Source: Mycobacterium sp. (GTDB taxonomy: Bacteria; Actinomycetota; Actinomycetes; Mycobacteriales; Mycobacteriaceae). From it: 44,370 bases of DNA. The stretch is taken from positions 1 through 44,370 of the forward strand of contig JAOPVF010000405.1 in assembly GCA_025963195.1 (NCBI GenBank), in the 5' to 3' direction. Positions within the stretch are counted from its first letter, which is position 1. The number at the start of each line of letters is the position of its first letter. The notes beneath the pieces were generated by a model that saw only the letters and a list, made by a program, of their open reading frames with translations, made no database searches and was not told the origin of the DNA. Positions 9,251 to 19,523 of this stretch are shown here, piece by piece. The position numbers and the translations under genes were made by a program.

Positions 9251-9265
9251 GGCGGCGTTTCATGC

Positions 9266-9595
9266 TCAGCGGGGCGCGTACATGATCAGGCCGACGCCCA
9301 GCAGACACACCAGAGCTCCCGTGACGTCCCATCGGTCGGGCCGGAAGCCATCGGCGACCATTCCCCACAGCAGCGATCCGGCGATGAATATCCCGCCGTA
9401 GGCGGCCAATACACGGCCGAAGTGCGCGTCGGGCTGGAACGCGGCGACGAACCCGTACGCCCCGAGTGCGAGCACCCCGGCGCCCACCCACACCCAGCCG
9501 CGGTGCTCGCGAACGCCCTGCCACACCAGCCATGCGCCACCGATCTCGAGCAGCGCGGCCAGCAGGAACAACGCAATCGACTTGGCCAGGATCAC
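9266..9595 (-). CDS. YnfA-family small membrane protein
   Basis: '[70 protein letters not shown]'; GTG start. Confidence 0.9.
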   Translation of the reverse strand: MILAKSIALFLLAALLEIGGAWLVWQGVREHRGWVWVGAGVLALGAYGFVAAFQPDAHFGRVLAAYGGIFIAGSLLWGMVADGFRPDRWDVTGALVCLLGVGLIMYAPR

Positions 9596-9607
9596 GCACT
9601 CAGCTTG

Positions 9608-9671
9608 CCGCGAGCGCGCGCAAATGTCGTGAATCCAGCGGCGTGTCGGCCGCAAACACGCGCGCTCGCGG
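9608..9671. repeat. 64-bp element with perfect 13-bp terminal inverted repeats
   Basis: CCGCGAGCGCGCG (9608-9620) ... CGCGCGCTCGCGG (9659-9671), 38-bp internal segment. Confidence 0.85.
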
Positions 9672-9680
9672 GGAAGGGCA

Positions 9681-11705
9681 TCAGGGTTGGTTGCGGTTCC
9701 ACTCCAGCCAACCGACACCGGTGCGGCCGTCGGCGGTCGTCACGGTGGCCCAGGCCCGAGGGAAGTGGCTGATGCGACCGTCGGGCGAGGTGAGCCGCAC
9801 CGGCGCGTGCCCACGCACGTCGATGGTCGCGGCGAGCCCGCCTGGCGACAGCTCTAGCCTGGCCCCTACCGGTAAGTCGTTGTCGCCGAACTCTTCCCGC
9901 GCGGCGACGCTCTGCAACTCGACGAGCGGATCGCCCGCTTTCTGCACGTAGCCGATGCCGAACCGCGGGCCTCCTGGGATGCGCATGTCGATGGCGTGGA
10001 CGTGCGTGCCGTCGTCGAGGTGCAGCGCGCTCCACACCCAGTCCATGCCCCACCAGTCCCTGGCCGCCCACGAATGGTCGCGTTGGCCGGGCACGTCCTG
10101 GAAGGCGAACGTCTGGTCGTCCACGGTTGCGGTGCCCGTCACGGTGCACGGGATCTCGTAGCGCGTCGTGACGCGGTACTGATACGGCGTACCCGCGGTG
10201 GCCCACGTGAGGTTCATCGTGACGTCGACGGGACGGCCGGATTCGCCGTGCAACAACCCTGCCGGGTCGTCGTAGGCCTGACCGCGTCCGCGCAACGTCA
10301 CCGCGTAGGTCCGCAGGGGTTCGACGGCCTCGAGGGTCAGGTCGATGCCGTCGCCCGCGACGTGGGTGTGCACGTCGGGCAGGTCGGCCTCGAAGTCCAG
10401 GACGGCGACGGTCGGCATGCCGGGACCGCACAGCAACGCGTTGATCCAGGCGTGGCCCTGATTGGGGATCAGCCCGAGCCGGATCCAGCCGCCGACGTTC
10501 TGGCCGGGATCGGCGAAGTCGAAGTACCAGCTCTCGCTCCACAGCGGTTCGTCGCCCCTTGGGTGTGCGGCTTCGTCATCGGCGTTGGGCTGCAACGGTT
10601 CCGGCGTAGACGGCGATGGCAGGATGGCCAGTGCATCGGTGTCGATGGCGTGTTGGCAGTGGCGTTCGATCATCGTCATGAACATCAAGTCGCCGCGGTC
10701 GGTGCGCTCGACCAGCATCGGTGAGACGATCGACATCAGGACGCCGAAGAAGCTCTGTCTGCGCACGCCCTCCCTGACGTCGTCAAGGCTCAGTGGCGAA
10801 CCGGTGCCGAGGGCGTCGTGATAGGCGCCCAGCAAGTCGTCGTAGTGGTCGCGGCGGAGCTGCACCGGCAGTGCACAACCGAGGAAGTACGCGACGTCGG
10901 TCTGTGCGGGACCCCACGTGACGGTCTGCCAGTCGACGACCGTCAGCGCGCGCTCGGCGCCGGCCTCGCCGAACAGCATGTTGTCCAGGCGGTAGTCACC
11001 GTGGATCAGGCCCTGCGGACGCCCGGGTGCCGCCTCCTGGGCGACGAAGGCGTCGAATGTCGCGACGAATCGCTCGCACACCTCACGGTGCGCAGGCGCG
11101 ATCTGGTCGGCGTAGCGCTCGGCGAACCCTGCGTACAGGGCGGAGAGCAGTCCCTGGTTGATCGGCGACTCCCGGTTGATCCACTCTGCGCCCGCCAGCG
11201 CCGAGTCGCCGAGCAGGGCACCGTGCACCCTGCCCAGCTGGGTCAGCGCGAGGGTGGCCTGTTCGACTGTGGCACCGCGGATCTCGTCGCCGACGGCCGC
11301 GGGTGTGGCGTCACTCAGCAACAGGTCGAAGGCGCCGGTCTCCGGGTCGTAGGCGGTGTGGAAGCATTCAGAGATGGGCCCCTCGAGGCCTGGCGCGATG
11401 TCCGTGTAGAACCGAACTTCTCGTTCGTAGAGCCCAAGGGTGAGGCCGGTTTGCCTGCTGCTGGGATCGGCCGCGGCAACCTTCAGCACCACCGACGCCG
11501 GACCCGTGGTCCCGGCGGAGTAGGTCAGCGCGACGCGGTAGCACTCGCTCATCTGCCCGGTGCCGATGCGCTCGACGGTGAAGTCCCCGACGGTGCCAGC
11601 TCCGATCGCGGAGGTCAGCCATTCGGCGGTCAGATCTGCGGGGCGTTCGACGAGTGCGGGCACGCCAGCATCGTTAGTCACGAATTGACGGGTGTCAACT
11701 ATCAA
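9681..11705 (-). CDS. Fusion: aminoglycoside-phosphotransferase-like kinase + C-terminal CrtC/AttH lipocalin-like (DUF7064/7065-type) domain
   Basis: N-terminal '[13 protein letters not shown]', '[13 protein letters not shown]', 'VVDWQT'; C-terminal '[36 protein letters not shown]'. Confidence 0.85.
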   Translation of the reverse strand: MIVDTRQFVTNDAGVPALVERPADLTAEWLTSAIGAGTVGDFTVERIGTGQMSECYRVALTYSAGTTGPASVVLKVAAADPSSRQTGLTLGLYEREVRFYTDIAPGLEGPISECFHTAYDPETGAFDLLLSDATPAAVGDEIRGATVEQATLALTQLGRVHGALLGDSALAGAEWINRESPINQGLLSALYAGFAERYADQIAPAHREVCERFVATFDAFVAQEAAPGRPQGLIHGDYRLDNMLFGEAGAERALTVVDWQTVTWGPAQTDVAYFLGCALPVQLRRDHYDDLLGAYHDALGTGSPLSLDDVREGVRRQSFFGVLMSIVSPMLVERTDRGDLMFMTMIERHCQHAIDTDALAILPSPSTPEPLQPNADDEAAHPRGDEPLWSESWYFDFADPGQNVGGWIRLGLIPNQGHAWINALLCGPGMPTVAVLDFEADLPDVHTHVAGDGIDLTLEAVEPLRTYAVTLRGRGQAYDDPAGLLHGESGRPVDVTMNLTWATAGTPYQYRVTTRYEIPCTVTGTATVDDQTFAFQDVPGQRDHSWAARDWWGMDWVWSALHLDDGTHVHAIDMRIPGGPRFGIGYVQKAGDPLVELQSVAAREEFGDNDLPVGARLELSPGGLAATIDVRGHAPVRLTSPDGRISHFPRAWATVTTADGRTGVGWLEWNRNQP

Positions 11706-13643
11706 CTAGTGGTGTGCGCTCGTCGTCGACGTGTGCGAGCCAGGGACGTCGAGCGCCGGGTTGCGGTCGAAGAACCCGTACGGCTTGAGCCAGAACGACA
11801 CGACGTCGACGGGCATCACCGGCCAGTCCTCGGGCCGGGTGATGTGGTGGATGCCGAACACGTACCACAGCACGACGTCGGTGTTCTCGATCGAGCGGTC
11901 GGCCTTGGTCCACTCGCCGAGGCCGGTGTCTGCGGTCGACTGGTTGACGAACTCCCCTGCGGGCCAACGCTCGTCGGGGTGGTTGGGGGTAACCCAGAGG
12001 GTATGCCCGATGACGTTGGCACGCTGCAGAACCGGTGACCGGGGGTCGAACATCGGTGGGATCGCGCCGCTGGGCACCAGTTTGTAGGATGGGTGGGTGC
12101 CAAGCCCGTTGGTGACGTTGGTGTTGACCACCTTCCACGCTCGCTGGGTGGCGAAGTCGACGTCCTGGCGACCTTGGGCCTCGGTGCGCAGCGCGACGTT
12201 GCGCACCGCCAGCGACAGTCCGTAGGGATTGTCGGGTCCGATCGGTTCGGCGTACGACTCGGTCATGTACGCGGTGTTGTCGGTGCCGTCGACGTCCAGA
12301 TCCAGCCGGGCCACCAGAAAGTGTTGGTGGAAGGGCGCATACGTGCGTTCGTCGACCAGCGTGCCATTGGGATTGGGCTGTCCTGGGGCCAACGGCGTGG
12401 TGACCATGATGCCGGTGGCCCTGACCTCGCACTCGATGTTGCCGTCCTGGTAGAGCCGCCAGTAGACGAGGTACTCGTAGTTGGCGACCGTGACGTGGAA
12501 GGACACCGTCAGCCGCCGCATCCGGCGCACCTCGGCGCCAGCGTCGTGGTCGACGTGCTTCCACAGAACGCCGTTGTCCTCCTCGTGGATGCAGACGGCG
12601 TTGGCGATGGTGTACGGCTCGCCGCCGCTGTCGTGCAGGACCGCGTCGAGGTAGCGGATCTCGCCGAGGCAATCACACCCCAGCTCGAGCGACGTGGTCA
12701 TGAAGCCGAGACCCCACTCGCCGATGTCGAAGGCGGTGCGCCGGTAGTGGTCGGGCGACGAATCGCGATAGGGCACCACCATCTCGGCGAAGGACATCCG
12801 GTGCGCCACCGAGCGTGAACGGTCGCCGTCCTGATAGCGGACGGTGTGCAGGGTCATCCCCTCGCGGTAGTTGAAACCGACCCGCAACGACCAGTTCTGC
12901 CACGTCAGCAGATTGCCGTCCAGGGTGAAGGACGGACCGTCGGGCTGCGTGACGTGCAGCGGCTTGAGCGGTTCGCGCCGCGAGGCCGTACGGATCCGTT
13001 CGGGGATGTGCCTTGGCACGTATTCGCCCATCACCTCGGGGGTTTCGACGTGCCCGGCATCCTCGATCCGAAGCAGTTCCATCGTGTTGAGGTCGATGAC
13101 GCAGTGCAGTCCGCTGATGAGATGGGCGTACGGGTTCATGCCCGGGCCGTTCTTGAGCCAGGTGTCCGACCACCCGATCCGGCGGTCGCGGTAGTCCGGC
13201 GGTGCGACGGCGGCGCCGTAGGTCCAGGTGTCGACGAAGACGTTGTCGATGTCGGTGATGCCCCGGTTCGCCAGCGCGGCGAGGAAGCCCGGGTGCTCGC
13301 GCAACATCCGGTCGCACTCGACGAACTCATCGACGGTGAAGTTGGGCTGCACTTTTGGGACGTGCGCGAAGGACTCGGCACGGTCCGCGCTCACCGAGAC
13401 CACGCTCTTGTAGGTGGCGTTGGCGGCCCGCTCGAAGCACACCACCGTTGCCCGGCGGGCAGGAACCGCGCCGTCATCCTCGTAGGCCTGCAGCTCTGCC
13501 TTGCTCGGTTCGAGGAGCTCGATCGAGGCGAACCGCCACCCGGCGTCGACGTCGTGCTCGCGTCGCAAAATCGCGGCAACGCTGCGGAATTCGTCGACCG
13601 ACAGCGGATCCAGTGGGTGAGTCACCCACCCACGCAACCACAT
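11706..13643 (-). CDS. Copper-containing primary amine oxidase
   Basis: Topaquinone motif 'VTVANYEYLVYWRLYQDGNIE'; 'NALGTHPSYKLVPS'-type region as 'NGLGTHPSYKLVPSG'; 'HPLDPLSVDEFRSVAAILRRE' N-terminus. Start could be GTG 13625. Confidence 0.92.
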   Translation of the reverse strand: MWLRGWVTHPLDPLSVDEFRSVAAILRREHDVDAGWRFASIELLEPSKAELQAYEDDGAVPARRATVVCFERAANATYKSVVSVSADRAESFAHVPKVQPNFTVDEFVECDRMLREHPGFLAALANRGITDIDNVFVDTWTYGAAVAPPDYRDRRIGWSDTWLKNGPGMNPYAHLISGLHCVIDLNTMELLRIEDAGHVETPEVMGEYVPRHIPERIRTASRREPLKPLHVTQPDGPSFTLDGNLLTWQNWSLRVGFNYREGMTLHTVRYQDGDRSRSVAHRMSFAEMVVPYRDSSPDHYRRTAFDIGEWGLGFMTTSLELGCDCLGEIRYLDAVLHDSGGEPYTIANAVCIHEEDNGVLWKHVDHDAGAEVRRMRRLTVSFHVTVANYEYLVYWRLYQDGNIECEVRATGIMVTTPLAPGQPNPNGTLVDERTYAPFHQHFLVARLDLDVDGTDNTAYMTESYAEPIGPDNPYGLSLAVRNVALRTEAQGRQDVDFATQRAWKVVNTNVTNGLGTHPSYKLVPSGAIPPMFDPRSPVLQRANVIGHTLWVTPNHPDERWPAGEFVNQSTADTGLGEWTKADRSIENTDVVLWYVFGIHHITRPEDWPVMPVDVVSFWLKPYGFFDRNPALDVPGSHTSTTSAHH

Positions 13644-13687
13644 CCGGAGATGGCACGCAGTGGGTTCACCAGATCGCGGCAGTGACC

Positions 13688-15193
13688 TCAGTCGGTGGCG
13701 AGCGAGAAGCCCTCCCATGCGCGTCGCCGCTCGGCGCGCGGGTCGTACGCGAGGTGGGACTGCCGGTCGAACACCATGACCGCCCGCTCATCCTCGGTGT
13801 GGGCCGGCCAGCCGTCGCCAGGCACCCCGGTCCTGCTGAAGGCATGCCATCGCCGCTGCACGTCGTTGCTCACCCGGTGCGCAGAGCGTCGGTCCGCCGC
13901 GGCGGTGAGCAGCGATCCGAACGGGGTTCGGTACACGTCGAACACGGCGAACAGTTCGGTGCCGTGGGTGGCGCCCAACCCCGACCAGTGGAACGTGCGC
14001 GGCGCATAGTCGTATCGGTAGACGTAGGTCGGCGCGTGCCCGCCGTGCGCTTCGGCGATCTGCCAGGCCGCGGTCCCGAAGGCGAAGTCACCCCCGAGCC
14101 GAATACACGCGCTCGGACTCGGATAGCCCGGGTACGCCTCGGTGATCCTGGTCTTCGATTCGACGTCGAGGTTGGCGAACAGGGCGTCGATCATCGGCTC
14201 GGTCGTCGGCAACAACTGGAGGAAGCGGGTGAAGAGCCTGCCCTCACTGGCGTTGGTGCCCACGATGAGTGGGACCCGGTGTGCGTTGCCGTCGCGCATG
14301 GCCACAACCGGATCCTGCGGCAGGTATTCGGTGCCGAACGTCGGCCCGACGACGAACGCTCCGCGGATCTCCTTCATCCCGCGGGTCACCTTCTCGAGAG
14401 CGTCGACCAAGTCCGCGGGCCGCGCCGCCATCACGGCCGCCGCCGCGTCCTGCGGCGCCACCTCGAGAACACCGGCGAGGTCGGTGGCGAAGGCCGCCGC
14501 GACGTCGGGAGGCCCCGACATGCCGCTGGCCGGACTCTCCGAAATAGCTTGTGCGAAGAGGCCTTTCGCCTCGGGCACCGCCAAGAGGGTAGCGACGGCA
14601 TGCGCTCCTGCGCTCTCGCCGAAGATCGTCACGTTGTCCGGGTCGCCGCCGAACACGGCAATGTTGTCGCGGACCCACCGCAAGGCCAGCACGATGTCGC
14701 GGAGGAACAGGTTGTCGTCGATCGGATTCTCCTGCGTCGAAAGCGACGACAGATCCATGCAGCCCAGCGTGCCCAGCCGGTAGTTCACCGACACGTAGAC
14801 GCAGCCCCGCCGCGCCAACGCGGCACCGTCGTACAGCGGCGTCGCCGAGCTACCGAGGATGTAACCGCCACCGTGGATGAAGACCATCACCGGCAGCGGA
14901 CCGTCGGACGGCTCCTCGGGTGCCACCACGTTGAGCGTCAGACAATCCTCGCTCATGGGCTGGTACTTTCCGACCCCCAGCAGGGTGTACTTGCGCTGCT
15001 GCGGTGCGCAGTAGCTGAATCCGTGGCAGTGGCGAACCCCGGGCCACGGCTGCACCGGCTGGGGCGCGCGGAAGCGCAGCTTGCCCACCGGTGGTCTGGC
15101 GAACGGGATGGACCTCCACCGATGCACGCGGTCGCGGGTGAAACCCTCGATGGTCCCGCTTTCGACGGTGACGCGCTTGGTGCGTTCGTGCAT
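13688..15193 (-). CDS. Type-B carboxylesterase/lipase
   Basis: 'VTIFGESAGAHAVATLLAVP' nucleophile elbow, 'MVFIHGGGYILGS' oxyanion hole, 'CLTLNVVAP'. Confidence 0.93.
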   Translation of the reverse strand: MHERTKRVTVESGTIEGFTRDRVHRWRSIPFARPPVGKLRFRAPQPVQPWPGVRHCHGFSYCAPQQRKYTLLGVGKYQPMSEDCLTLNVVAPEEPSDGPLPVMVFIHGGGYILGSSATPLYDGAALARRGCVYVSVNYRLGTLGCMDLSSLSTQENPIDDNLFLRDIVLALRWVRDNIAVFGGDPDNVTIFGESAGAHAVATLLAVPEAKGLFAQAISESPASGMSGPPDVAAAFATDLAGVLEVAPQDAAAAVMAARPADLVDALEKVTRGMKEIRGAFVVGPTFGTEYLPQDPVVAMRDGNAHRVPLIVGTNASEGRLFTRFLQLLPTTEPMIDALFANLDVESKTRITEAYPGYPSPSACIRLGGDFAFGTAAWQIAEAHGGHAPTYVYRYDYAPRTFHWSGLGATHGTELFAVFDVYRTPFGSLLTAAADRRSAHRVSNDVQRRWHAFSRTGVPGDGWPAHTEDERAVMVFDRQSHLAYDPRAERRRAWEGFSLATD

Positions 15194-15272
15194 GCATCTG
15201 ACGGTATCGAACAATTGCCGCGCCGGATGCCCCTGACGCGGTGTTCCCGGTACGCCCGCTAGCCTGGCCGGT

Positions 15273-15959
15273 ATGCGGATTGCTGTGCTCGTGGCGGTCG
15301 CTGCGCTGCTTGCGGGGTGTTCGTCGACGCCAGAGCGCCAGCCGTCCTCGTCAGCGCCCACCCCGTCGTCCTCCACCGCCTCCTCGACCACGTCGAAGGC
15401 CCCCACCACGTCACGCAGGTCCGCACCAGGCACGCCACCGGTGGCAGGGGCGGCGATCGCCGACGTCGTCTCGTGGATCGAAGCGGGTAAGCCCGCCGAT
15501 GTCGCGACCTACCACTCGGTGACGCTCGACGGCGTATCGACGCCGCTCGAGGACGGGGTGGCGTTCACCACCGCGGGCACGGAGGCGAACTGCGTGACCA
15601 ACAAGTATCAGGACGGCGCCCTGGCGTGCCTGGTCAAACTGACGAATCCGCCGCCCCGCCCGCCCGACTTCCCGACGGCGTGGAAGAACAACTGGGTGGA
15701 CTTCTACGGCACCAGCGTCGACGTCGGATCGCCGCACGGTGATCCCGGTGCATTCGCGGAGGGCACCGGCGCGGAACTGCCCGCCGGCCAGTCCCTTGCG
15801 TTCGGCGACTACCGCTGCAGGGCAGATACCGCCGGCCTGTTCTGCGTCGACTACGCCCACCAGACGGGGGTCAAACTAGCCCCGGCAGGCGTCGAGGGCT
15901 TCGGATGCCTGCAGAAGACCACACCGCCACCCGAGATCGGCCTGCGGCTCAGCTGCTGA
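15273..15959 (+). CDS. Putative lipoprotein
   Basis: Signal peptide and lipobox 'VAALLAGC' followed by a Ser/Thr/Pro-rich linker and a Cys-containing domain. Confidence 0.8.
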   Translation: MRIAVLVAVAALLAGCSSTPERQPSSSAPTPSSSTASSTTSKAPTTSRRSAPGTPPVAGAAIADVVSWIEAGKPADVATYHSVTLDGVSTPLEDGVAFTTAGTEANCVTNKYQDGALACLVKLTNPPPRPPDFPTAWKNNWVDFYGTSVDVGSPHGDPGAFAEGTGAELPAGQSLAFGDYRCRADTAGLFCVDYAHQTGVKLAPAGVEGFGCLQKTTPPPEIGLRLSC

Positions 15960-15980
15960 CTGCGCATCCTGACCCGCTTC

Positions 15981-16556
15981 CTATCCCGCGGGCTGGATAC
16001 GTGCGCGCACCCTCGCCGGATAGGTCTGCGTCATCCCGACCGCGCCGACGAGCACGACGATCGGGATCACCCAGTTGGTCCAGTCCTTGGTCTCCGGGAC
16101 CTGGGCCGCCGCGAAGCCGAGCACGGCGATCAGCACAAACACCAGCGCCCACATCAGTGTCAGCACGCGGTTGGTCTGCCGGAACGCCGGCTTCTCCCAA
16201 TCCTGCAGGGGCGGTGACAGCCGCGCGTACTGCTCGGTGAATGGGGTGAACGCCAACGATCCCAGCGCCATCAGCGCCAGCACGCCGCTGGACAGGCTCG
16301 TCGAGTAGGTGTCCATCCAGTCCCGGTCGGCGGCACCGACGATCATGGCCATGGCCGTCACCGCGATGAAGAACACGATGGTTACGACCTCCAGCAGTCG
16401 TGGGCCTCCGAAACCCATCGACACGCCGAGGATGATCGCCGACAGCACCGCACACAGCGCGCCGTACAACCACGTGCTCGGCCCCTCGGCCACCACCCAG
16501 TAGATGATCCACGGCGCGAAACCCACCACGGGGCTGCGCTCGAACCAGTCGTCCAC
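15981..16556 (-). CDS. Multi-pass membrane protein of unknown function
   Basis: 191 aa with several hydrophobic stretches; good coding composition. Confidence 0.75.
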   Translation of the reverse strand: MDDWFERSPVVGFAPWIIYWVVAEGPSTWLYGALCAVLSAIILGVSMGFGGPRLLEVVTIVFFIAVTAMAMIVGAADRDWMDTYSTSLSSGVLALMALGSLAFTPFTEQYARLSPPLQDWEKPAFRQTNRVLTLMWALVFVLIAVLGFAAAQVPETKDWTNWVIPIVVLVGAVGMTQTYPARVRARIQPAG

Positions 16557-16598
16557 ACCAGGAGACTAAGCGCATTCGGGCCCTATGCCCGGGTCATT

Positions 16599-17717
16599 TC
16601 AAGCAACACCCTTCTGCTTCAGCAGCGGGAGCACGCCTTCGGCGAACCAGTACGCCTCCTCGAGGTGTGGGTAGCCCGACAAGATGAACTCGTCGAAGCC
16701 CAGCGAGTGGTACTCGAAGATCAGGTTGGCGACCTCCTGGTGGCTGCCGACCAGGGCCGTGCCCGCCCCGCCGCGCACCAGGCCGACGCCCGCCCACAGG
16801 TTGGGGTAGATCTCCAACTGGTCGAGCCGGCCACCGTGCAGGGCCGTCATCCGCCGCTGACCCTCCGACTCCGACTTGGCATGCAGCGCAGTCGCGTTCG
16901 TCACCTGCTCTTCTGTGAGCTCGCCGACCAGATCTCGAGCGACGGCCCACGCTGCGGCCGAGGTGTCGCGGCTGATGGTGTGCAGCCGGATCCCGAACCT
17001 AACCTTGCGGCCGCGGGCCTCGGCCAGCGTGCGCACCTGCTCGATCTTGGCCGCGGCGGCCTGAGGCGGCTCACCCCAGGTGAGGTACACGTCGACGTAC
17101 TCCGCAGCCACGGGCAACGCGGCGGCCGATGATCCGCCGAAGTAGATCGCGGGCAACGGATCCGGCGGTGCCGACACCCTGGCGTCGGCAACCTCGTAGT
17201 AGTCACCCTTGAAGTTCACGGACTCCTCGCGCCAGATCGAGGTCACAACGTTCAGGAATTCGGATGTGCGGGAGTAGCGTTCGTCATGGCCAAGCCAGTC
17301 ACCGAATCGGCGCTGCTCGACGTCGTCGCCACCGCTGACGACGTTGAGCAGCACCCTGCCCTCCGAGAACCGTTGCAGCGTCGCGGTCTGCTGCGCTGCC
17401 AGCGTCGGCGGGGTGAGGCCCGGCCGGAACGCGACGAGGAACTTCAGCCGCTCGGTCTCGGCCAGCAGCGCCGCCGCGGTCAACCATGCGTCCTCGCACC
17501 AGGTTCCGGTCGGCGTCAGAACGCCTTCGTATCCGAGCCGGTCGGCGGCGCGGGCCACTTCGGCGAGGTAGCGGCGGGTCGGGGCACGGTAGTTGTCGGG
17601 CACGGTGTGATGCGACGACGCGTGCGACGCACCGACGATGGAGCGGCTGTCACCGTTGGTGGGCAGGAACCAGAAGAACTTCGCACGCGAAGCGGGCAAT
17701 TCAACTTGAGTAGGCAT
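16599..17717 (-). CDS. ssuD: FMNH2-dependent alkanesulfonate monooxygenase
   Basis: 'FFWFLPTNGDSRSIVG', 'GRVLLNVVSGGDDVEQRRFGDWLGHDERYSRTSEFL', 'IYFGGSSAAALPVAAEYVDVYLTWGEP'. Confidence 0.95.
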   Translation of the reverse strand: MPTQVELPASRAKFFWFLPTNGDSRSIVGASHASSHHTVPDNYRAPTRRYLAEVARAADRLGYEGVLTPTGTWCEDAWLTAAALLAETERLKFLVAFRPGLTPPTLAAQQTATLQRFSEGRVLLNVVSGGDDVEQRRFGDWLGHDERYSRTSEFLNVVTSIWREESVNFKGDYYEVADARVSAPPDPLPAIYFGGSSAAALPVAAEYVDVYLTWGEPPQAAAAKIEQVRTLAEARGRKVRFGIRLHTISRDTSAAAWAVARDLVGELTEEQVTNATALHAKSESEGQRRMTALHGGRLDQLEIYPNLWAGVGLVRGGAGTALVGSHQEVANLIFEYHSLGFDEFILSGYPHLEEAYWFAEGVLPLLKQKGVA

Positions 17718-17727
17718 GTGTGAACTC

Positions 17728-18765
17728 CTAGTTGGCGCTGATGAGCAGTGGACGCAGCGCGTCGTTGTAACGGCGGTCGACCCAGTCGACGAATTTCGGC
17801 GCTGCGGCGATCTGACCGGACTCGGCGAACAGGTCGGCGATCTTCTGTTCGGAGGCGACCACGGCGTCGTTGAGTTCGGTGGGCTTGCGCAAGCTGCGTG
17901 ACTGCGACACCTGGGCGACCTCGAGGTCCAGACCCACGGCCGCAGCGTAACTCTTGGCCCAATCCTCGGGATGGTCCTGAGCCCACCGGGCGGCCTTCTC
18001 GAACCGAATCAAGAAGTCTTCCAGCGCGGTGTTGCGCTTCGAGTCGGCCAGCGTCTGGTCGGACGCGATGCCGAACCAGTAGCCGTTGGTGACGTCCTTC
18101 GCCTGCCCGATGCTGCGCACCGGCAGCTGCGCGGCGGCTTGGGCGGTGTAGGGATCCCAGATCGCCCAGGCGTCTGCCTCCCGCTGCGTGAATGCCGACA
18201 GCGCGTCGGCGGGCTGCAGGAACACCAACTGGACGTCGGCCGGCGTGAGGCCCGCGTTCTTCAGCTGGGCCAGGATGTGGCCGTGCGCGGAACTCCCCTT
18301 GCCGACCGCGATGCGCTTGCCCCGCAATTCGGCGATGGACGTGATGGGCGAATCGGCGCGCACCAGCACCTGGTCGCCGTTGCCGCCTCCGTTGTAGGCC
18401 GAGACGACCTTGACCTTCGCGTTGGCGGCGGCGCCGAAGATCGGCGGGGTGTTCCCGGTGATCGCGAAGTCGATCTTGCCTGCAGTGGCGGCCTCCACCT
18501 GAGGTGGACCAGAGGTGAAGGTGGAGAACACCACCTTGTACGGCAGGTCGTTGAGTGCTCCCGCCGCGCGCAGCAGCGACTCGGTGCCGCCCTTCTGATC
18601 TCCGATCTGCAGTGTCACGTCGGAGAGTTCGCTCAGCGGCACGGTGGCCGGGGCCTGCTGGGGGCCTGAACTGTCCTGCCGGGACACACATCCGGTCAAC
18701 AGCAGGGCAAGTACGGCGATTAGGGCGGCGAAGGTTCGCCACATTCGGGGCATGACTGTCCTCAT
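17728..18765 (-). CDS. ssuA: Aliphatic sulfonate ABC transporter substrate-binding lipoprotein
   Basis: Lipobox 'LLLTGC'; 'VVFSTFTSGPPQVEAATAGKIDFAITGNTPPIFGAAA'. Confidence 0.93.
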   Translation of the reverse strand: MRTVMPRMWRTFAALIAVLALLLTGCVSRQDSSGPQQAPATVPLSELSDVTLQIGDQKGGTESLLRAAGALNDLPYKVVFSTFTSGPPQVEAATAGKIDFAITGNTPPIFGAAANAKVKVVSAYNGGGNGDQVLVRADSPITSIAELRGKRIAVGKGSSAHGHILAQLKNAGLTPADVQLVFLQPADALSAFTQREADAWAIWDPYTAQAAAQLPVRSIGQAKDVTNGYWFGIASDQTLADSKRNTALEDFLIRFEKAARWAQDHPEDWAKSYAAAVGLDLEVAQVSQSRSLRKPTELNDAVVASEQKIADLFAESGQIAAAPKFVDWVDRRYNDALRPLLISAN

Positions 18766-18785
18766 AGGGTCTCGGTGAATCGTGG

Positions 18786-19523
18786 TCAGTTCTGGACGCC
18801 GAGCTTGTCGAGCAGCGCGGCGCGGTAGCGCTCGGTGTCGGCCGAGGGATCCGACGGCGGGCGGCGCGGATCGTCGATGACCATGGTGTGCACGACCCGT
18901 CCTTCGTCGAGCACCAGGACCCGGTCGGCGAGCGCGATCGCTTCGTCGACGTCGTGCGTCACCAACAGCACCCCGAATCCGTGTTCGCGCCACAGGTCGA
19001 GCAGCAGTTCCCGCATGCTCAACCGGGTCAGTGCGTCGAGGGCGCCGAATGGTTCGTCGAGCAGCAACAGCTCCGGGTCGGCGACCAGCGCGCGGGCCAA
19101 CGAAACCCGTTGGGCCTGACCGCCGGACAACGTGAGCGGCCAGACGCCCGCGCGGTCGGCGAGTCCAACGTCGGCCAGCGCACGATCGGCGCGGGCCAAT
19201 GTCTCGGCCTTCGACAGCTTGCTGCGGGTCAATCCGTAGACGACGTTGGTTCGCACGTCGCGCCACGGGAACAGGCGCGGCTCCTGGAATGCCATCGCGG
19301 GCGCCCCTGCGACGACGCGTTCACCGGTGTGGTCGGGTGACAGGCCCGACAACACCCGCAGCACCGTCGACTTTCCGGAACCGCTGCGGCCGATCAGCGC
19401 GACGATCTCACCCTTGCCGATCTGCAGGGAGACGTCGACGAGCACGTGATGCCCGCCGTACCACTTGTCGACGTGGCGCAGCTCACCTGCGGTGCCGGTC
19501 CTGCGTTCGGAGGTAACGGTCAC
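18786..19523 (-). CDS. ssuB: Aliphatic sulfonate ABC transporter ATP-binding protein
   Basis: Walker A 'GRSGSGKST', signature 'LSGGQAQRVSLARAL', Walker B 'LLLLDEPFGALDALTR'. Confidence 0.94.
   Translation of the reverse strand: MTVTSERRTGTAGELRHVDKWYGGHHVLVDVSLQIGKGEIVALIGRSGSGKSTVLRVLSGLSPDHTGERVVAGAPAMAFQEPRLFPWRDVRTNVVYGLTRSKLSKAETLARADRALADVGLADRAGVWPLTLSGGQAQRVSLARALVADPELLLLDEPFGALDALTRLSMRELLLDLWREHGFGVLLVTHDVDEAIALADRVLVLDEGRVVHTMVIDDPRRPPSDPSADTERYRAALLDKLGVQN

Noticed and set aside
14850-15197. Sequencing frameshift in the carboxylesterase or amine oxidase genes
   Set aside because: Both frames are continuous with intact catalytic motifs; apparent alternates are shadow ORFs.
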